Below are positions 26,917-36,954 of a stretch of 64,000 nt of DNA, piece by piece (the stretch's first letter is position 1; every line of letters starts with the position of its first letter). The notes beneath the pieces are model-generated. The model made no database searches. It was not told where the DNA came from and saw only the letters and a list, made by a program, of their open reading frames with translations. Location: positions 186,001 to 250,000 of the forward strand of contig NZ_JANHLD010000001.1 of NCBI RefSeq assembly GCF_028682455.1, read 5' to 3'. Made by a program: the position numbers and the translations under genes. Source of the stretch: Pseudomonas putida. Lineage in GTDB: Bacteria; Pseudomonadota; Gammaproteobacteria; Pseudomonadales; Pseudomonadaceae.

Positions 26917-29900
26917 TCAGACGAGCGGTTTGTGCTCTTCAGCGGTTTCCCGGGCTTCGGGTTGCTGCTCGGTCGCTGCCTTGGCTTCTGCTGCTGCAGC
27001 GGCGGCGGCCTCGGCTTCACGCTTGCGACGACGAACTTCGCGCGGGTCGTTAGGGGCGCGGCCGTTGCTGGTCAAGGCGCTGGCCGGAGCAGGCGCTTCC
27101 ACCGGAGTTTCAGCCACTACAGCTGTCGCTTCGGCAGGTGCCTCGTTTGCTGCAACCGGCGCTTCAACTGGTGCTTCAGCGGTGGCCGGGGCAGGTTCGA
27201 CGACAGCTTCAGCAGCCACTTCCGGTTCCGCCTGCACCGGCGCCTGGAACTCAGGCTCGGCAGCGACAACTGGCTCGGCAACTTCAACTGCCGCGACAAC
27301 CACCTCTTCAACCACGGGTGCGATGCTGACTTCAGCAGCTTCTACCGGTGCCTGGAAGGGTTGCTCGACAACCGGGGCAGCAGCGACTTCGGCAATTTCA
27401 ACGGCTTCAACGGCTTCGGTCACTTCAGTCACTGGCTGAGCTGCTTCGACAACCGCAGGCTCGACGGCAGCTTCAGCAGCAGGTGCCTGCTCTTCGACGG
27501 CGGCGGTTGCGCGTTCTGCTTGCTGGTTGGCCTGGGCCTCGGCATCGGCGCTGATGTTGCTGGTAGCAACAGCAGCGGTCACGGCCAGGCCGGCAGCCAG
27601 ATCAGCACCCAGATCAGCACCCAGCGCGCTTGGCTGTGGCTGTTCTTCGTTGCCTTCCTCGGCGCCTTCTACCAGGTTGCCGTTGGCATCACGCTGACGC
27701 TCGCGGCGGTTGCTGCGGCGACGCTGGCCACGGGAGCGACGACGCGGACGATCGCCTTCGGTGCCTTCCTGGTTGTCGTCCTGCAGCAGTTCTTCGTTCG
27801 GCAGTTGCTCTTCAGCGGCTTCGGCAGCTTGTTCAGCGGCACGTGGCTGGCGCTCTTCACGTGGTGGGCGTGGTTGACGCTCTTCACGCGGCGCACGTTC
27901 TTCGCGAGGAGCGCGCTCTTCACGTGGGGCACGTTCTTCGCGTGGTGCACGCTCTTCACGAGGCTGGCGTTCTTCGCGTGGGGCACGCTCAGGGCGCTCT
28001 TCACGTACGGCCGGAGTACCGGCATCCAGTGGCTCGCGCAGTTCACGAACCGGACGCTCTTCGCGGGAGCGACGCTCTTCGCGAGGGGCGCGAGGCTGAC
28101 GCTCTTCGCGTGGCTGGCGTGGGGCGCGTTCTTCGCGGGCCTGGGTTTCTTCGCGGGCTTCACGGGCTTCGCGAGGCTGGCGCTCTTCACGCGGTGCGCG
28201 CTCTTCGCGAGGCTTGCGATCTTCTTCGCGACGGCCGTTGCGATTGCGGCTCTGCTGGCGACCGTTGCGACGTTCTTCGTTACGCTGTGGGCGCTCGGTC
28301 GCTGGCTTTTCGGCAACGACTGGTGCGGCGGCAGGCTCTTCCTTGCCGGCAAACAGGCTGACCAGCGACTTCACCAGGCCTTTGAACAGGCTTGGCTCAG
28401 GCGCGACGTGGACCGGGGCTGCCGGTTGTTCCACGGCGGTCGGAACTGGTGCGTTGGCGCGGGCCGGTGCGGTCTTGACCGCGGCTTCCTGGCGAACCAG
28501 CGTGCGAGTGGCTGCAGTCGGCTGGACTTCCTCGGTCTCGGCAGCGGCGATTTCGTAGCTGGACTGGCCGCTCAGGGCTTCCGGGCTGTCGTCGCGCAGG
28601 CGCTGGACTTCGAAGTGCGGGGTTTCCAGGTGGTCGTTCGGCAGGATGACGATGCGGGCCCGGGTACGCAGTTCGATCTTGGTAATCGAGTTGCGCTTTT
28701 CGTTGAGCAGGAAAGCTGCGACCGGAATCGGCACTTGGGCGCGAACTTCGGCGGTGCGGTCTTTCAGGGCTTCTTCTTCGATCAGGCGCAGGATGGCCAG
28801 CGACAGGGATTCGACGTCACGGATGATGCCGGTGCCGCTGCAGCGTGGGCAGACAATGCCGCTGCTTTCGCCCAGGGAGGGACGCAGGCGCTGACGGGAC
28901 ATTTCCAGCAGGCCGAAACGCGAAATGCGGCCGACCTGTACGCGGGCGCGGTCGGCTTCGAGGCACTCGCGGACCTTTTCTTCGACGGCACGCTGGTTCT
29001 TGGCCGGGGTCATGTCGATGAAGTCGATGACGATCAGGCCGCCGATGTCACGCAGGCGCAGCTGGCGAGCAATTTCTTCGGCCGCTTCCAGGTTGGTCTG
29101 CAGGGCAGTTTCTTCGATGTCGCTGCCTTTGGTGGCGCGCGCCGAGTTGATGTCGATGGACACCAGGGCTTCGGTCGGGTCGATCACGATCGAGCCGCCG
29201 GACGGCAGGTCGACGACACGCTGGAAGGCGGTTTCGATCTGGCTTTCGATCTGGAAGCGATTGAACAGCGGGACGCTGTCTTCGTACAGCTTGATCTTGC
29301 TGGCGTACTGCGGCATTACCTGGCGGATGAAGGTCAGGGCTTCTTCCTGGGCATCGATGCTGTCGATCAGCACTTCGCCGATGTCCTGGCGCAGGTAGTC
29401 GCGGATGGCGCGGATGATGACGTTGCTTTCCTGGTAGATCAGGAAAGGGGCGGAGCGGTCCAGGGAAGCTTCCTTGATCGCGGTCCAGAGCTGCAGCAGG
29501 TAATCCAGGTCCCACTGCATTTCTTCGCTGCTGCGGCCCAGGCCGGCAGTGCGTACGATCAGGCCCATGTCGGCAGGCGCGACCAGGCCGTTCAGCGCTT
29601 CGCGCAGCTCATTGCGCTCTTCGCCTTCGATGCGACGGGAGATACCGCCGGCACGCGGGTTGTTTGGCATCAGGACCAGGTAACGACCGGCCAGGCTGAT
29701 GAAGGTGGTCAGGGCGGCGCCCTTGTTGCCACGCTCTTCTTTCTCGACCTGGACGATGACTTCCTGGCCTTCGCTGAGTACTTCCTTGATGTTCACCCGA
29801 CCTTCCGGGGACTTCTTGAAGTATTCGCGGGAGATTTCCTTGAGGGGGAGGAAGCCATGGCGTTCGGAGCCGAAGTCGACGAATGCGGCTTCCAGGCTAG

Positions 29901-30051
29901 GTTCGATCCGGGTGATCCGGCCTTTGTAGATGTTGGCCTTCTTCTGCTCGCGCGCACCGGACTCGATGTCCAGGTCGTAGAGACGTTGGCCGTCCACCAG
30001 AGCTACACGCAACTCTTCGGGTTGAGTTGCGTTAATCAGCATTCTTTTCAT
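26917..30051 (-). CDS. rne: Ribonuclease E
   Basis: A 1044-residue endoribonuclease, the core of the RNA degradosome. The start at 30051 ([18 protein letters not shown]) is the canonical one; the frame open to 30099 is leader. Catalytic half: S1 RNA-binding domain (about residues 35-120, [20 protein letters not shown]), 5'-sensor region, DNase I-like domain ([20 protein letters not shown]) with metal ligands, and the Zn-link CPRCSGTG near residue 405. The C-terminal half is disordered, with a highly repetitive Arg/Glu segment ([10 protein letters not shown] repeats, about 27840-28240), an Arg-rich stretch, a long Ala/Glu/Val-rich acidic tract, and near the end the motif [14 protein letters not shown]. 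These resemble the short linear motifs described for Pseudomonas RNase E. It is divergent from rluC with a long leader. Confidence 0.97.
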   Translation of the reverse strand: MKRMLINATQPEELRVALVDGQRLYDLDIESGAREQKKANIYKGRITRIEPSLEAAFVDFGSERHGFLPLKEISREYFKKSPEGRVNIKEVLSEGQEVIVQVEKEERGNKGAALTTFISLAGRYLVLMPNNPRAGGISRRIEGEERNELREALNGLVAPADMGLIVRTAGLGRSSEEMQWDLDYLLQLWTAIKEASLDRSAPFLIYQESNVIIRAIRDYLRQDIGEVLIDSIDAQEEALTFIRQVMPQYASKIKLYEDSVPLFNRFQIESQIETAFQRVVDLPSGGSIVIDPTEALVSIDINSARATKGSDIEETALQTNLEAAEEIARQLRLRDIGGLIVIDFIDMTPAKNQRAVEEKVRECLEADRARVQVGRISRFGLLEMSRQRLRPSLGESSGIVCPRCSGTGIIRDVESLSLAILRLIEEEALKDRTAEVRAQVPIPVAAFLLNEKRNSITKIELRTRARIVILPNDHLETPHFEVQRLRDDSPEALSGQSSYEIAAAETEEVQPTAATRTLVRQEAAVKTAPARANAPVPTAVEQPAAPVHVAPEPSLFKGLVKSLVSLFAGKEEPAAAPVVAEKPATERPQRNEERRNGRQQSRNRNGRREEDRKPREERAPREERQPREAREAREETQAREERAPRQPREERQPRAPREERRSREERPVRELREPLDAGTPAVREERPERAPREERQPREERAPREERAPREERAPREERAPREERQPRPPREERQPRAAEQAAEAAEEQLPNEELLQDDNQEGTEGDRPRRRSRGQRRRSNRRERQRDANGNLVEGAEEGNEEQPQPSALGADLGADLAAGLAVTAAVATSNISADAEAQANQQAERATAAVEEQAPAAEAAVEPAVVEAAQPVTEVTEAVEAVEIAEVAAAPVVEQPFQAPVEAAEVSIAPVVEEVVVAAVEVAEPVVAAEPEFQAPVQAEPEVAAEAVVEPAPATAEAPVEAPVAANEAPAEATAVVAETPVEAPAPASALTSNGRAPNDPREVRRRKREAEAAAAAAAEAKAATEQQPEARETAEEHKPLV
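27840..28240 (-). repeat. Tandem coding repeats in the rne tail
   Basis: On the minus strand units of about 18 bases encode EERAPR or EERQPR, five or more nearly in register (27880-28000), flanked by looser Arg/Glu variants out to about 28240. Such low-complexity runs can gain or lose units by slippage without breaking the frame. Confidence 0.85.
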
Positions 30052-30797
30052 GTAATACCGTCGGTTTCCGGGCTGCCGGAAACGGCGTTCGGCACACACG
30101 ACTTCTCACGGTCGGTGTCAGGTGCGCAAGGGGTGGCGGGCCACCCCCGTGTCCAGCGACATTCGAGCCAGTCTGGTAACCCAGTGCTGCCGAAGTCGCG
30201 ACGACGCGTCCTGCTTGCTGTGGTGTCAAATGCACTCAGTCAGGAGGAGGAATCAGCCTTCGGCCGTGGACGCCCCAGGGGCATCTTGATCAAGACCGGG
30301 TCCGGTCGCCTGGCCTAAAGGCCGCTGGACTGGACGCAGTACTACACGGTCCGACGGTTGTGCATCTCCACCCTACACGTATCCCTGATAATTCGGGTGC
30401 TGCCGCGCGCTGAATCCGCAACGGGTTGCATTTATCGCCAGCTCCGATTGGGGAGCCCGCGCCTTTTATGTCCAAGGCTGGTATTTCCGAAGCCTTCGCC
30501 ATGACTGCGTGAAATTGACGGCACTGACAGAGTGGCATCGAAAAAAACGTGGGGGAGGGCGAAACACCGCTCTTGTAGTTTTTTATCGGTCTTCTCTGCA
30601 CGGCGCTGGTGGCGATTCCAGGCATTTCTGTAAACTGGCAAAAGCCCCGTCGGACGGCCTCGCGTCCTCGAGATTTGCGTCGGTCAGGGCCGGCTAGAAG
30701 CCGTGAGTCCGCTGGCCTGCCGCTTTTGGCGGCGTTCGCGACTATAGCAGCAATCATTAAGTGCTTCAAATCCATAAAAAATTGTTATGATTGGCAA
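30052..30797. promoter_or_regulatory. Divergent rne / rluC control region with leader hairpin
   Basis: 746 bases without a convincing gene. Next to the rne start, an 8-base perfect inverted repeat GTTTCCGG-GCTG-CCGGAAAC (30064-30083) lies 13 bases before the ATG. A long untranslated leader is known to mediate RNase E autoregulation in E. coli; a similar role here is inference. On the rluC side an A+T-rich segment (30765-30790, with TATGAT) may hold its -10 element. Short frames in this block have no family character. Confidence 0.55.
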
Positions 30798-31754
30798 ATG
30801 ACGACTAATGCCCCTCCGACCTCCGGCGTCCAGCTGATTGAGGTCGCGCCGGAACTTGCCGGCCAACGAATCGATAATTTCCTCATCACTGCGCTCAAGG
30901 GTGTTCCCAAGACCTTGATTTACCGCATCTTGCGTAAAGGCGAAGTGCGCGTGAACAAAGGGCGGATCAAGCCTGAGTACAAGCTGCAGGCCGGCGATAT
31001 TGTCCGCGTGCCACCCGTTCGTCTGCCTGAGCGCGACGAACCTGTGCCTGTGGCCCAAGGCTTGCTTCAGCGTCTTGAGGCCGCCATCGTCTATGAAGAC
31101 AAGGCCTTGATCGTCCTGAACAAACCAGCCGGTATTGCCGTTCATGGTGGTAGCGGTCTGAATTTCGGCGTGATCGAAGCCTTTCGTCAGTTGCGTCCCG
31201 ATGCCAAGGAGCTGGAGCTGGTCCACCGCCTGGACCGCGACACCTCCGGTTTGTTGATGATTGCCAAGAAGCGCAGCATGTTGCGTCATCTGCATGCCGC
31301 TTTGCGCGGCGATGGTGTCGACAAGCGTTACATGGCGCTGGTGCGCGGCCATTGGGCGACTGCCAAGAAGCAGGTCAATGCCCCGTTGCTCAAGAGCAAC
31401 CTGCGCTCCGGTGAGCGCATGGTCGAGGTCAACGATGAGGGCAAGGAGGCGCTGACAATGTTCCGCGTCCTGCGCCGCTTTGGTGAGTTCGCGACCATGG
31501 TCGAGGCACGTCCGATCACCGGGCGTACCCATCAGATCCGTGTGCATGCCCTGCATGCCGGGCATTGTATTGCCGGTGACAGCAAGTATGGGGATGAGGA
31601 TTTCACCCGCGAGATTCGTGACCTGGGTGGCAAGCGTCTGTTCCTTCATGCCTATGCCCTGACCGTGCCGCTGCCCGATGGCGGCGAGCTCAAGCTCGAG
31701 GCGCCGGTCGACGACATGTGGGCCAAGACGGTGGAGCGCTTGAGTGCGTCGTGA
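30798..31754 (+). CDS. rluC: 23S rRNA pseudouridine(955/2504/2580) synthase
   Basis: A 318-residue pseudouridine synthase of the RluA family acting on 23S rRNA. An N-terminal S4 RNA-binding domain (about residues 17-75, [20 protein letters not shown]) is followed by the catalytic motif [13 protein letters not shown] with the active aspartate near residue 145, and [15 protein letters not shown]. The start [13 protein letters not shown] at 30798 gives the normal length; the open frame upstream is leader. It sits divergent from rne, as in E. coli and P. aeruginosa. Its last 11 bases overlap the following phosphatase gene. Confidence 0.95.
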   Translation: MTTNAPPTSGVQLIEVAPELAGQRIDNFLITALKGVPKTLIYRILRKGEVRVNKGRIKPEYKLQAGDIVRVPPVRLPERDEPVPVAQGLLQRLEAAIVYEDKALIVLNKPAGIAVHGGSGLNFGVIEAFRQLRPDAKELELVHRLDRDTSGLLMIAKKRSMLRHLHAALRGDGVDKRYMALVRGHWATAKKQVNAPLLKSNLRSGERMVEVNDEGKEALTMFRVLRRFGEFATMVEARPITGRTHQIRVHALHAGHCIAGDSKYGDEDFTREIRDLGGKRLFLHAYALTVPLPDGGELKLEAPVDDMWAKTVERLSAS

Positions 31755-32421
31755 TTACGATCTGCTGATTTTCGATTGGGACGGCACCCTGGCTGATTCC
31801 ATAGGGCGTATCGTCGAGGCCATGCACCTGGCTGCGGATCGGGCGGGGGAGTCGACCTGCGATGATGCGGCGGTCAAGGGCATTATTGGCCTGGCGCTAC
31901 CCGAAGCCATTTCGACGTTGTACCCGCACTTGGGGGTCGAGCAGGTGGCGGCGTTCCGCCAGCACTATGCCGATGTCTACATGGCGCTGGATGTGCAGCC
32001 CTCGCCATTGTTCGAGGGTGTGGTCGAGTCGCTTGAGGCGTTCCGTGCCGAGGGTTATCGTCTGGCAGTGGCTACCGGCAAGGCGCGTCGTGGCCTGGAT
32101 CGAGTGCTGCACGCCAATGGCTGGCAGGATTACTTCGATATCACCCGCGCTGCCGACGAAAGCCGTGGCAAGCCGCATCCGCAGATGCTTGAAGAGATTC
32201 TCGCCCATTGCCAGGTCGAGCCATCGCGTGCATTGATGGTCGGTGACTCGTCATTCGACCTGCTGATGGCCAGCAATGCCGGCATGCATTCGGCGGCAGT
32301 CGGTTATGGGGCGATGTCGCTCGAGGCGCTAGGCGCCTTCAGGCCTCAGGTCTGTCTTGAGCATTTTTCACATTTGCAGGCCTGGTTGAGCCGGTCGCCT
32401 GCTGAAGTACTTCCAGGGTAG
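31744..32421 (+). CDS. HAD-family phosphatase (Gph-like)
   Basis: A 225-residue haloacid-dehalogenase-family hydrolase starting at GTG 31744 inside the rluC end ([19 protein letters not shown]). Motif I is DWDGTLAD with both aspartates, motif [11 protein letters not shown], the conserved lysine lies in [10 protein letters not shown], and motif IV is [13 protein letters not shown]. This is the phosphoglycolate-phosphatase-like subgroup; the actual substrate is not set by sequence. It is conserved between rluC and sppA in Pseudomonas. Confidence 0.92.
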   Translation: MRRDYDLLIFDWDGTLADSIGRIVEAMHLAADRAGESTCDDAAVKGIIGLALPEAISTLYPHLGVEQVAAFRQHYADVYMALDVQPSPLFEGVVESLEAFRAEGYRLAVATGKARRGLDRVLHANGWQDYFDITRAADESRGKPHPQMLEEILAHCQVEPSRALMVGDSSFDLLMASNAGMHSAAVGYGAMSLEALGAFRPQVCLEHFSHLQAWLSRSPAEVLPG

Positions 32422-32427
32422 GTGAGC

Positions 32428-33411
32428 ATGGCTGACGAGTGGAAGGCGCCAAGCGCCGAAGGCAACGAAGAGCAAAAGAGCTGGAAGTTGTTGGAGAAAA
32501 CCCTCCTGGCGGGCGTGCAGGAGCAGCGTCGAGCCCGGCGCTGGGGGATTTTCTTCAAGTTGCTGACCTTTGTGTACCTGTTCGGCATCCTTGCCCTGTT
32601 TTCGCCGTTGATGAATATGGATAAGGCCGCATCGCGCAGTGTCACGCATACCGCACTGGTCGAAGTGCGCGGGATGATTGCCGACCAGGAGCCGGCCAGC
32701 GCCGACAATATCGTCGGGGGCCTTCGCGAGGCCTTCAAGGACTCGAAAACCAAGGCGGTGATCCTGCGGATCAATAGTCCGGGTGGCAGTCCTGTACAGT
32801 CGGGCTACATCTACGATGAAATTCGCCGGCTGCGCGCGGAGTATCCGGCGATCAAGCTGTATGCGGTGATCAGCGACCTGGGTGCCTCCGGTGCCTACTA
32901 CATTGCCAGTGCCGCCGATGAAATCTATGCCGACAAGGCCAGCCTGGTTGGGTCTATCGGTGTCACGGCGGCAGGGTATGGGTTCGTCGGCACGATGGAG
33001 AAGCTTGGTGTCGAGCGTCGCACCTATACCGCTGGCGAGCACAAGGCCTTCCTCGATCCGTTCCAGCCGCAAAAGCCTGAAGAGACGGCGTTCTGGCAAG
33101 GTGTGCTGGAAACCACCCACAAGCAGTTCATCGCAAGTGTCAAGCAGGGTCGTGGCGAGCGCCTGAAGGACAAGGAGCACCCTGAGCTGTTCAGTGGGCT
33201 GATCTGGTCTGGCGAGCAGGCGCTGGCCCTTGGTCTGGTGGATGGCCTGGGTAGTGCCGGCTACGTGGCGCGTGAGGTGGTCGGCGAGAAAGAACTGGTG
33301 GACTTCACCATCGAAGAGTCGCCGTTTGATCGCTTCTCCAAGCGCCTGGGTACCAGTATTGCGGAGCGTCTGGCGATGTGGATGGGCTTTCAGGGGCCTT
33401 CGTTGCGCTAG
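32428..33411 (+). CDS. sppA: Signal peptide peptidase family S49 (SppA/SohB-like)
   Basis: A 327-residue inner-membrane serine peptidase. The ATG at 32428 is favoured over GTG 32422 for ribosome-site spacing. One membrane anchor (IFFKLLTFVYLFGILALF, about residues 40-58) is followed by a single S49 domain: the oxyanion region INSPGGSPVQSGYI, the nucleophile serine in DLGASGAYYIAS, and the lysine base in YTAGEHKAFLDPF. It degrades remnant signal peptides in the membrane. The short, single-domain form matches bacterial SppA of Gram-positive and Pseudomonas type rather than the 618-residue E. coli enzyme. Confidence 0.92.
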   Translation: MADEWKAPSAEGNEEQKSWKLLEKTLLAGVQEQRRARRWGIFFKLLTFVYLFGILALFSPLMNMDKAASRSVTHTALVEVRGMIADQEPASADNIVGGLREAFKDSKTKAVILRINSPGGSPVQSGYIYDEIRRLRAEYPAIKLYAVISDLGASGAYYIASAADEIYADKASLVGSIGVTAAGYGFVGTMEKLGVERRTYTAGEHKAFLDPFQPQKPEETAFWQGVLETTHKQFIASVKQGRGERLKDKEHPELFSGLIWSGEQALALGLVDGLGSAGYVAREVVGEKELVDFTIEESPFDRFSKRLGTSIAERLAMWMGFQGPSLR

Positions 33412-33425
33412 TAGTCCCGAGGTAT

Positions 33426-33455
33426 AAAAAGCCGGCTCGTTGAGGCCGGCTTTTT
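33426..33455. terminator. Bidirectional terminator sppA / maf
   Basis: Stem AAAAAGCCGGC/GCCGGCTTTTT, 14 bases past the sppA stop and 6 bases past the convergent maf stop. Confidence 0.93.
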
Positions 33456-33461
33456 CGTGCG

Positions 33462-34037
33462 CTACAGGTTGATGCCTTCGTGCTGGAGCATGTCTACCAG
33501 GCTGATCAGTGGCAGGCCGATCAGGCTGGTGGCGTCGACGCCGTGGGTGCTCTGGAACAGGCTCACACCCAGGCCTTCGGCCTTGAAACTGCCGGCGCAG
33601 TCGTAAGGTTGCTCCAGGCGCAGGTAGCGCTCGATGCGCGGCAGGTCCAGTTCCCGCATGTTGACCGTGAACGGCACGCAATCGACCTGGCAGTGGCCGG
33701 TCTGGGTGTTGAGCAGCGCAAGGCCGGTGAGGAAGGTGACATGATTGCCGCTTGCGGCGAGCAGTTGCTCGCAGGCGCGCTCGAAGGAGTGCGGCTTGCC
33801 GAGGATCTGTTCGCCAAGTACGGCGACCTGGTCGGAGCCGATGATCAGGTGCGCGGGGTGGCTTGCCGCAAGTGCCTGGGCTTTTTCACGGGCCAGGCGC
33901 TTTACCAGGTCCAGGGCTGGCTCTTCGGGGTGTCGTTGTTCGTCTATGTCGGGGCTTGCCCAGCTGAACGGCAGGTGCAGGCGGGCGAGTAATTCGCGGC
34001 GATACGGTGAGCTGGAAGCCAGTAACAAAGGCAGCAT
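33462..34037 (-). CDS. yceF: Maf-family nucleotide pyrophosphatase (YceF type)
   Basis: A 191-residue Maf protein. YceF-type Mafs hydrolyse modified nucleoside triphosphates, with 7-methyl-GTP as the E. coli YceF substrate. It has the signature LLASSSPYRRELL, then LIIGSDQVAVL, and AGSFKAEGLGVSLF in place of the dTTP/UTP-type motif. It is divergent from yceD across 95 bases, the same order as in E. coli (yceF-yceD-rpmF-plsX), which supports the subgroup call. Confidence 0.92.
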   Translation of the reverse strand: MLPLLLASSSPYRRELLARLHLPFSWASPDIDEQRHPEEPALDLVKRLAREKAQALAASHPAHLIIGSDQVAVLGEQILGKPHSFERACEQLLAASGNHVTFLTGLALLNTQTGHCQVDCVPFTVNMRELDLPRIERYLRLEQPYDCAGSFKAEGLGVSLFQSTHGVDATSLIGLPLISLVDMLQHEGINL

Positions 34038-34094
34038 GATGAACTCCTGGGCAGGTGAAACGATTCTAACATGCTGAACGGAGCCGAATTTCCT

Positions 34095-34123
34095 TTGACA
34101 GGGGCGGGGGTCGTCCCTAGAAT
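34095..34123 (+). promoter_or_regulatory. Sigma70 promoter of yceD-rpmF-plsX
   Basis: -35 TTGACA and -10 TAGAAT with 17 bases between them and a G+C-rich start region, 9 bases before the yceD ATG. The near-consensus match fits a ribosomal-protein and fatty-acid operon; the short distance implies a very short leader. Confidence 0.85.
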
Positions 34124-34132
34124 GCTGCGCCT

Positions 34133-34660
34133 ATGTTGAATGACCCGATTCCACCTCACGTTGACCCGCGCAAATTGGCCGATCGTGGTGTTTCTATTGA
34201 AGGAACGCTGCAGCTCGCCGATTTGGAGAGACTCTGCGACCCGCTTTCCGATAATGTCGGTACGGTGCAGGCTAAATTCGATTTTGAGCGAGACGAGCAG
34301 AAGGCCGTGGTTGTCCACACCGCACTCGACGTCGAGGTCAAAATGGTTTGCCAGCGTTGTCTTGAGCTGGTCACCCTGCCGATCCACAGCGAGTGTACCT
34401 ACGCCGTGGTGAAGGAGGGTGCGAATACCCAGTCGTTACCGAAAGGTTATGACGTGCTGGAACTGGGCGAAGATCCTTTGGATCTGCAGGCCTTGGTCGA
34501 GGAAGAGCTTCTGCTCGCCTTGCCCATCGTGCCTGCTCATCATCCGGAAGAATGCCAGCAGCCGGCGGGCGCCGATGAGCCCGAACCGAGCAAGGACGAG
34601 GTAACACGGTCCAACCCGTTCAGTGTATTGGCGCAGTTAAAGCGTGACCCAAACGTTTAG
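34133..34660 (+). CDS. yceD: YceD/DUF177 family protein
   Basis: A 175-residue DUF177 protein. The conserved zinc-like cysteine region MVCQRCLELV and the acidic ELGEDPLDLQALVEEELLLALP are present. In E. coli and plants YceD-family proteins have been linked to 23S rRNA accumulation. It is always next to rpmF, here 13 bases upstream of it, so co-expression with ribosomal protein L32 is clear. Confidence 0.92.
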   Translation: MLNDPIPPHVDPRKLADRGVSIEGTLQLADLERLCDPLSDNVGTVQAKFDFERDEQKAVVVHTALDVEVKMVCQRCLELVTLPIHSECTYAVVKEGANTQSLPKGYDVLELGEDPLDLQALVEEELLLALPIVPAHHPEECQQPAGADEPEPSKDEVTRSNPFSVLAQLKRDPNV

Positions 34661-34673
34661 GAGTTAATCAATT

Positions 34674-34856
34674 ATGGCTGTTCAGCAGAACAAAAAATCC
34701 CGCTCTGCCCGTGACATGCGCCGTTCGCACGACGCCCTCTCGGAAAACGCTCTGTCCGTAGAGAAAACCACTGGTGAAGTGCACCTGCGTCACCACGTAT
34801 CGCCAGAAGGCGTATACCGTGGTCGTAAAGTGATCGACAAGGGCGCTGACGAGTAA
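34674..34856 (+). CDS. rpmF: Ribosomal protein bL32
   Basis: A 60-residue large-subunit ribosomal protein with the typical basic start [19 protein letters not shown] and the middle [13 protein letters not shown]. The AGGAG site is 8 bases ahead of the ATG. It lacks the zinc cysteines found in some L32 forms. plsX begins 3 bases after its stop. Confidence 0.98.
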
Positions 34857-34859
34857 TCC

Positions 34860-35870
34860 TTGTCCGCTCAGATCATCGCGATTGACGCAATGGGCGGGGA
34901 CTTCGGTCCCCGCAGCATTGTTCAGGCGAGTATTGCTTGCCTGTCGGCTACACCCTCGCTGCACCTGACCCTCGTCGGTCAACCCTCCCTCCTTGAAGAT
35001 TTGATCGCTGGCCAGTCGGCAGCAGATCGCGCTCGCCTGCAGATTGTCGCTGCCAGCGAAGTGATCGGCATGGACGAGCGGCCCTCCCAGGCGTTGCGTG
35101 GCAAACCCGATTCGTCTATGCGCGTAGCCCTGGAGTTATTGCGCGATGGCAAGGTCCAGGCCTGTGTGAGTGCTGGCAATACAGGCGCACTCATGGCGCT
35201 GTCGCGCTATGTGCTCAAGACGCTGCCGGGCATCGATCGGCCCGCCATGGTCGCGGCTATTCCCACCCAGACCGGCTACTGCCAGCTGCTTGACCTGGGC
35301 GCAAATGTCGATTGCAGTGCCGAAAACCTGTTCCAGTTCGCCGTCATGGGCTCCGTCGCCGCCCAGGCGCTGGGTATCTCCCGGCCTCGGGTAGCGCTGC
35401 TCAATGTCGGCACCGAAGACATCAAGGGTAACCAGCAGGTCAAGCTCGCGGCCAGCCTGCTGCAGAACGCTCGCGGCCTCAACTACATTGGCTTCGTCGA
35501 AGGCGACGGCTTGTACCGTGGCGAGGCGGATGTGGTGGTGTGCGACGGTTTCGTTGGCAACATCCTGCTCAAGTCCAGCGAAGGCCTGGCGACCATGATC
35601 GGCTCGCGCATTGAGGCCCTGTTCAAGGGTGGCTTCGGCGCGCGCCTGGCGGGAGCGGTGGCCATGCCGCTGCTCAAGCGCCTGCAGGCCGATCTCGCGC
35701 CGGCACGCCATAACGGTGCAAGCTTTCTCGGCCTCCAGGGTATCGTCATCAAGAGCCATGGTTCTGCTGGCGTGCAGGGCTTCCAGAGCGCCATCCAGCG
35801 TGCCCTGATCGAAATTCAGGAGAACCTGCCCCAGCGTTTGCACGGGCGGCTGGAAGACCTGTTGCTTTAG
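34860..35870 (+). CDS. plsX: Phosphate acyltransferase PlsX
   Basis: A 336-residue enzyme that converts acyl-ACP to acyl-phosphate for phosphatidic acid synthesis. It starts with TTG at 34860, 3 bases after rpmF, without a good ribosome site of its own, which suggests coupling to rpmF translation. Conserved stretches are [24 protein letters not shown] and [13 protein letters not shown]. It is a peripheral membrane protein. The fab genes follow. Confidence 0.95.
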   Translation: MSAQIIAIDAMGGDFGPRSIVQASIACLSATPSLHLTLVGQPSLLEDLIAGQSAADRARLQIVAASEVIGMDERPSQALRGKPDSSMRVALELLRDGKVQACVSAGNTGALMALSRYVLKTLPGIDRPAMVAAIPTQTGYCQLLDLGANVDCSAENLFQFAVMGSVAAQALGISRPRVALLNVGTEDIKGNQQVKLAASLLQNARGLNYIGFVEGDGLYRGEADVVVCDGFVGNILLKSSEGLATMIGSRIEALFKGGFGARLAGAVAMPLLKRLQADLAPARHNGASFLGLQGIVIKSHGSAGVQGFQSAIQRALIEIQENLPQRLHGRLEDLLL

Positions 35871-35999
35871 GCATATCCGTCAGGAAGTGGTTAAATGTGA
35901 CCGCTTGGTCTGCGTTAACATCCAAGTCTTCAGTTTCTTGTGCTCAGTCGCGTGCTGGGCGCTTCATTTCCGACGACAAGATCATTAGGGGCTTGTTCA

Positions 36000-36938
36000 A
36001 TGTCTGCATCCCTCGCATTCGTCTTTCCCGGTCAAGGTTCGCAGTCCCTCGGCATGCTCGCCGAGCTGGGCGCTCAGTATCCGTTGGTTATTGATACCTT
36101 CCGCGAGGCCTCCGAGGCTCTGGGCTATGACCTCTGGGCGCTGATCCAGAACGGCCCGGAAGAGCAACTCAATCAAACCGACAAAACCCAGCCGGCCATC
36201 CTTACTGCCTCCATCGCCCTGTGGCGCCTGTGGCTGGCGGAAGGGGGCGCACGCCCTGCATTCGTCTCCGGCCATAGCCTGGGCGAATACAGCGCGCTGG
36301 TCGCCGCCGGCAGCCTGAGCCTGGCCGACGCGGTCAAGTTGGTGGAGCGTCGTGGCCAGCTCATGCAGGAAGCCGTTCCGGCCGGGCAGGGCGCCATGGC
36401 AGCCATCCTGGGCCTGGACGACGCCGACGTGGTGGCCGTGTGTGCCGACGCCGCCCAGGGTGAGGTGGTCAGCGCAGTGAACTTCAATTCGCCTGGCCAG
36501 GTGGTAATCGCCGGCGCCAAGGCAGCTGTCGAGCGTGCCATGGAGGCCTGCAAGGCCAAGGGCGCCAAGCGCGCGCTGCCGTTGCCGGTGAGCGTGCCGT
36601 CGCACTGCGAGCTGATGCGTCCTGCTGCCGAGCGCTTTGCCGAGTCGGTCAATGCCATCGACTGGAAGGCTCCGCAGATTCCACTGGTCCAGAATGTCAG
36701 CGCTGCCGTGGCGGCCGACCTGGATACCCTCAAGCGCGACTTGCTCGAGCAGCTGTTCAAGCCGGTTCGTTGGGTCGAGTGCGTACAGACCCTGGCCGCC
36801 AATGGTGCGGTGCAGCTGGTCGAGTGCGGCCCGGGCAAGGTCCTGGCCGGCCTGAACAAGCGCTGTGCCGACGGCGTGAACACCTTTAACCTCAATACCC
36901 CGGATGCTTTCGCCGCCACCCGTGCGGCGCTGGCCTGA
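36000..36938 (+). CDS. fabD: Malonyl-CoA:ACP transacylase
   Basis: A 312-residue enzyme that loads malonyl groups onto acyl carrier protein. The ATG at 36000 (MSASLAFVFPGQGSQSLG) is chosen; upstream codons in frame are leader. It has the substrate loop FPGQGSQ, nucleophile serine in SGHSLGEYSAL, and the catalytic histidine in SVPSHCELM. It follows plsX after 129 bases and precedes fabG by 16 bases with an AGGAGA site. Confidence 0.97.
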   Translation: MSASLAFVFPGQGSQSLGMLAELGAQYPLVIDTFREASEALGYDLWALIQNGPEEQLNQTDKTQPAILTASIALWRLWLAEGGARPAFVSGHSLGEYSALVAAGSLSLADAVKLVERRGQLMQEAVPAGQGAMAAILGLDDADVVAVCADAAQGEVVSAVNFNSPGQVVIAGAKAAVERAMEACKAKGAKRALPLPVSVPSHCELMRPAAERFAESVNAIDWKAPQIPLVQNVSAAVAADLDTLKRDLLEQLFKPVRWVECVQTLAANGAVQLVECGPGKVLAGLNKRCADGVNTFNLNTPDAFAATRAALA

Positions 36939-36954
36939 ATTAGGAGAAGCTTGC

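Noticed and set aside
26932..30318. A 1128-codon open frame on the plus strand opposite rne
   Set aside because: It mirrors the RNase E gene, has biased Phe/Gly/Arg-rich composition caused by high G+C and the repeats, and no family motif. It is a shadow frame.
30290..30775. A 161-codon frame in the rne-rluC gap
   Set aside because: No homology-like motif, no ribosome site, and it spans the leader of both genes; treated as non-coding.
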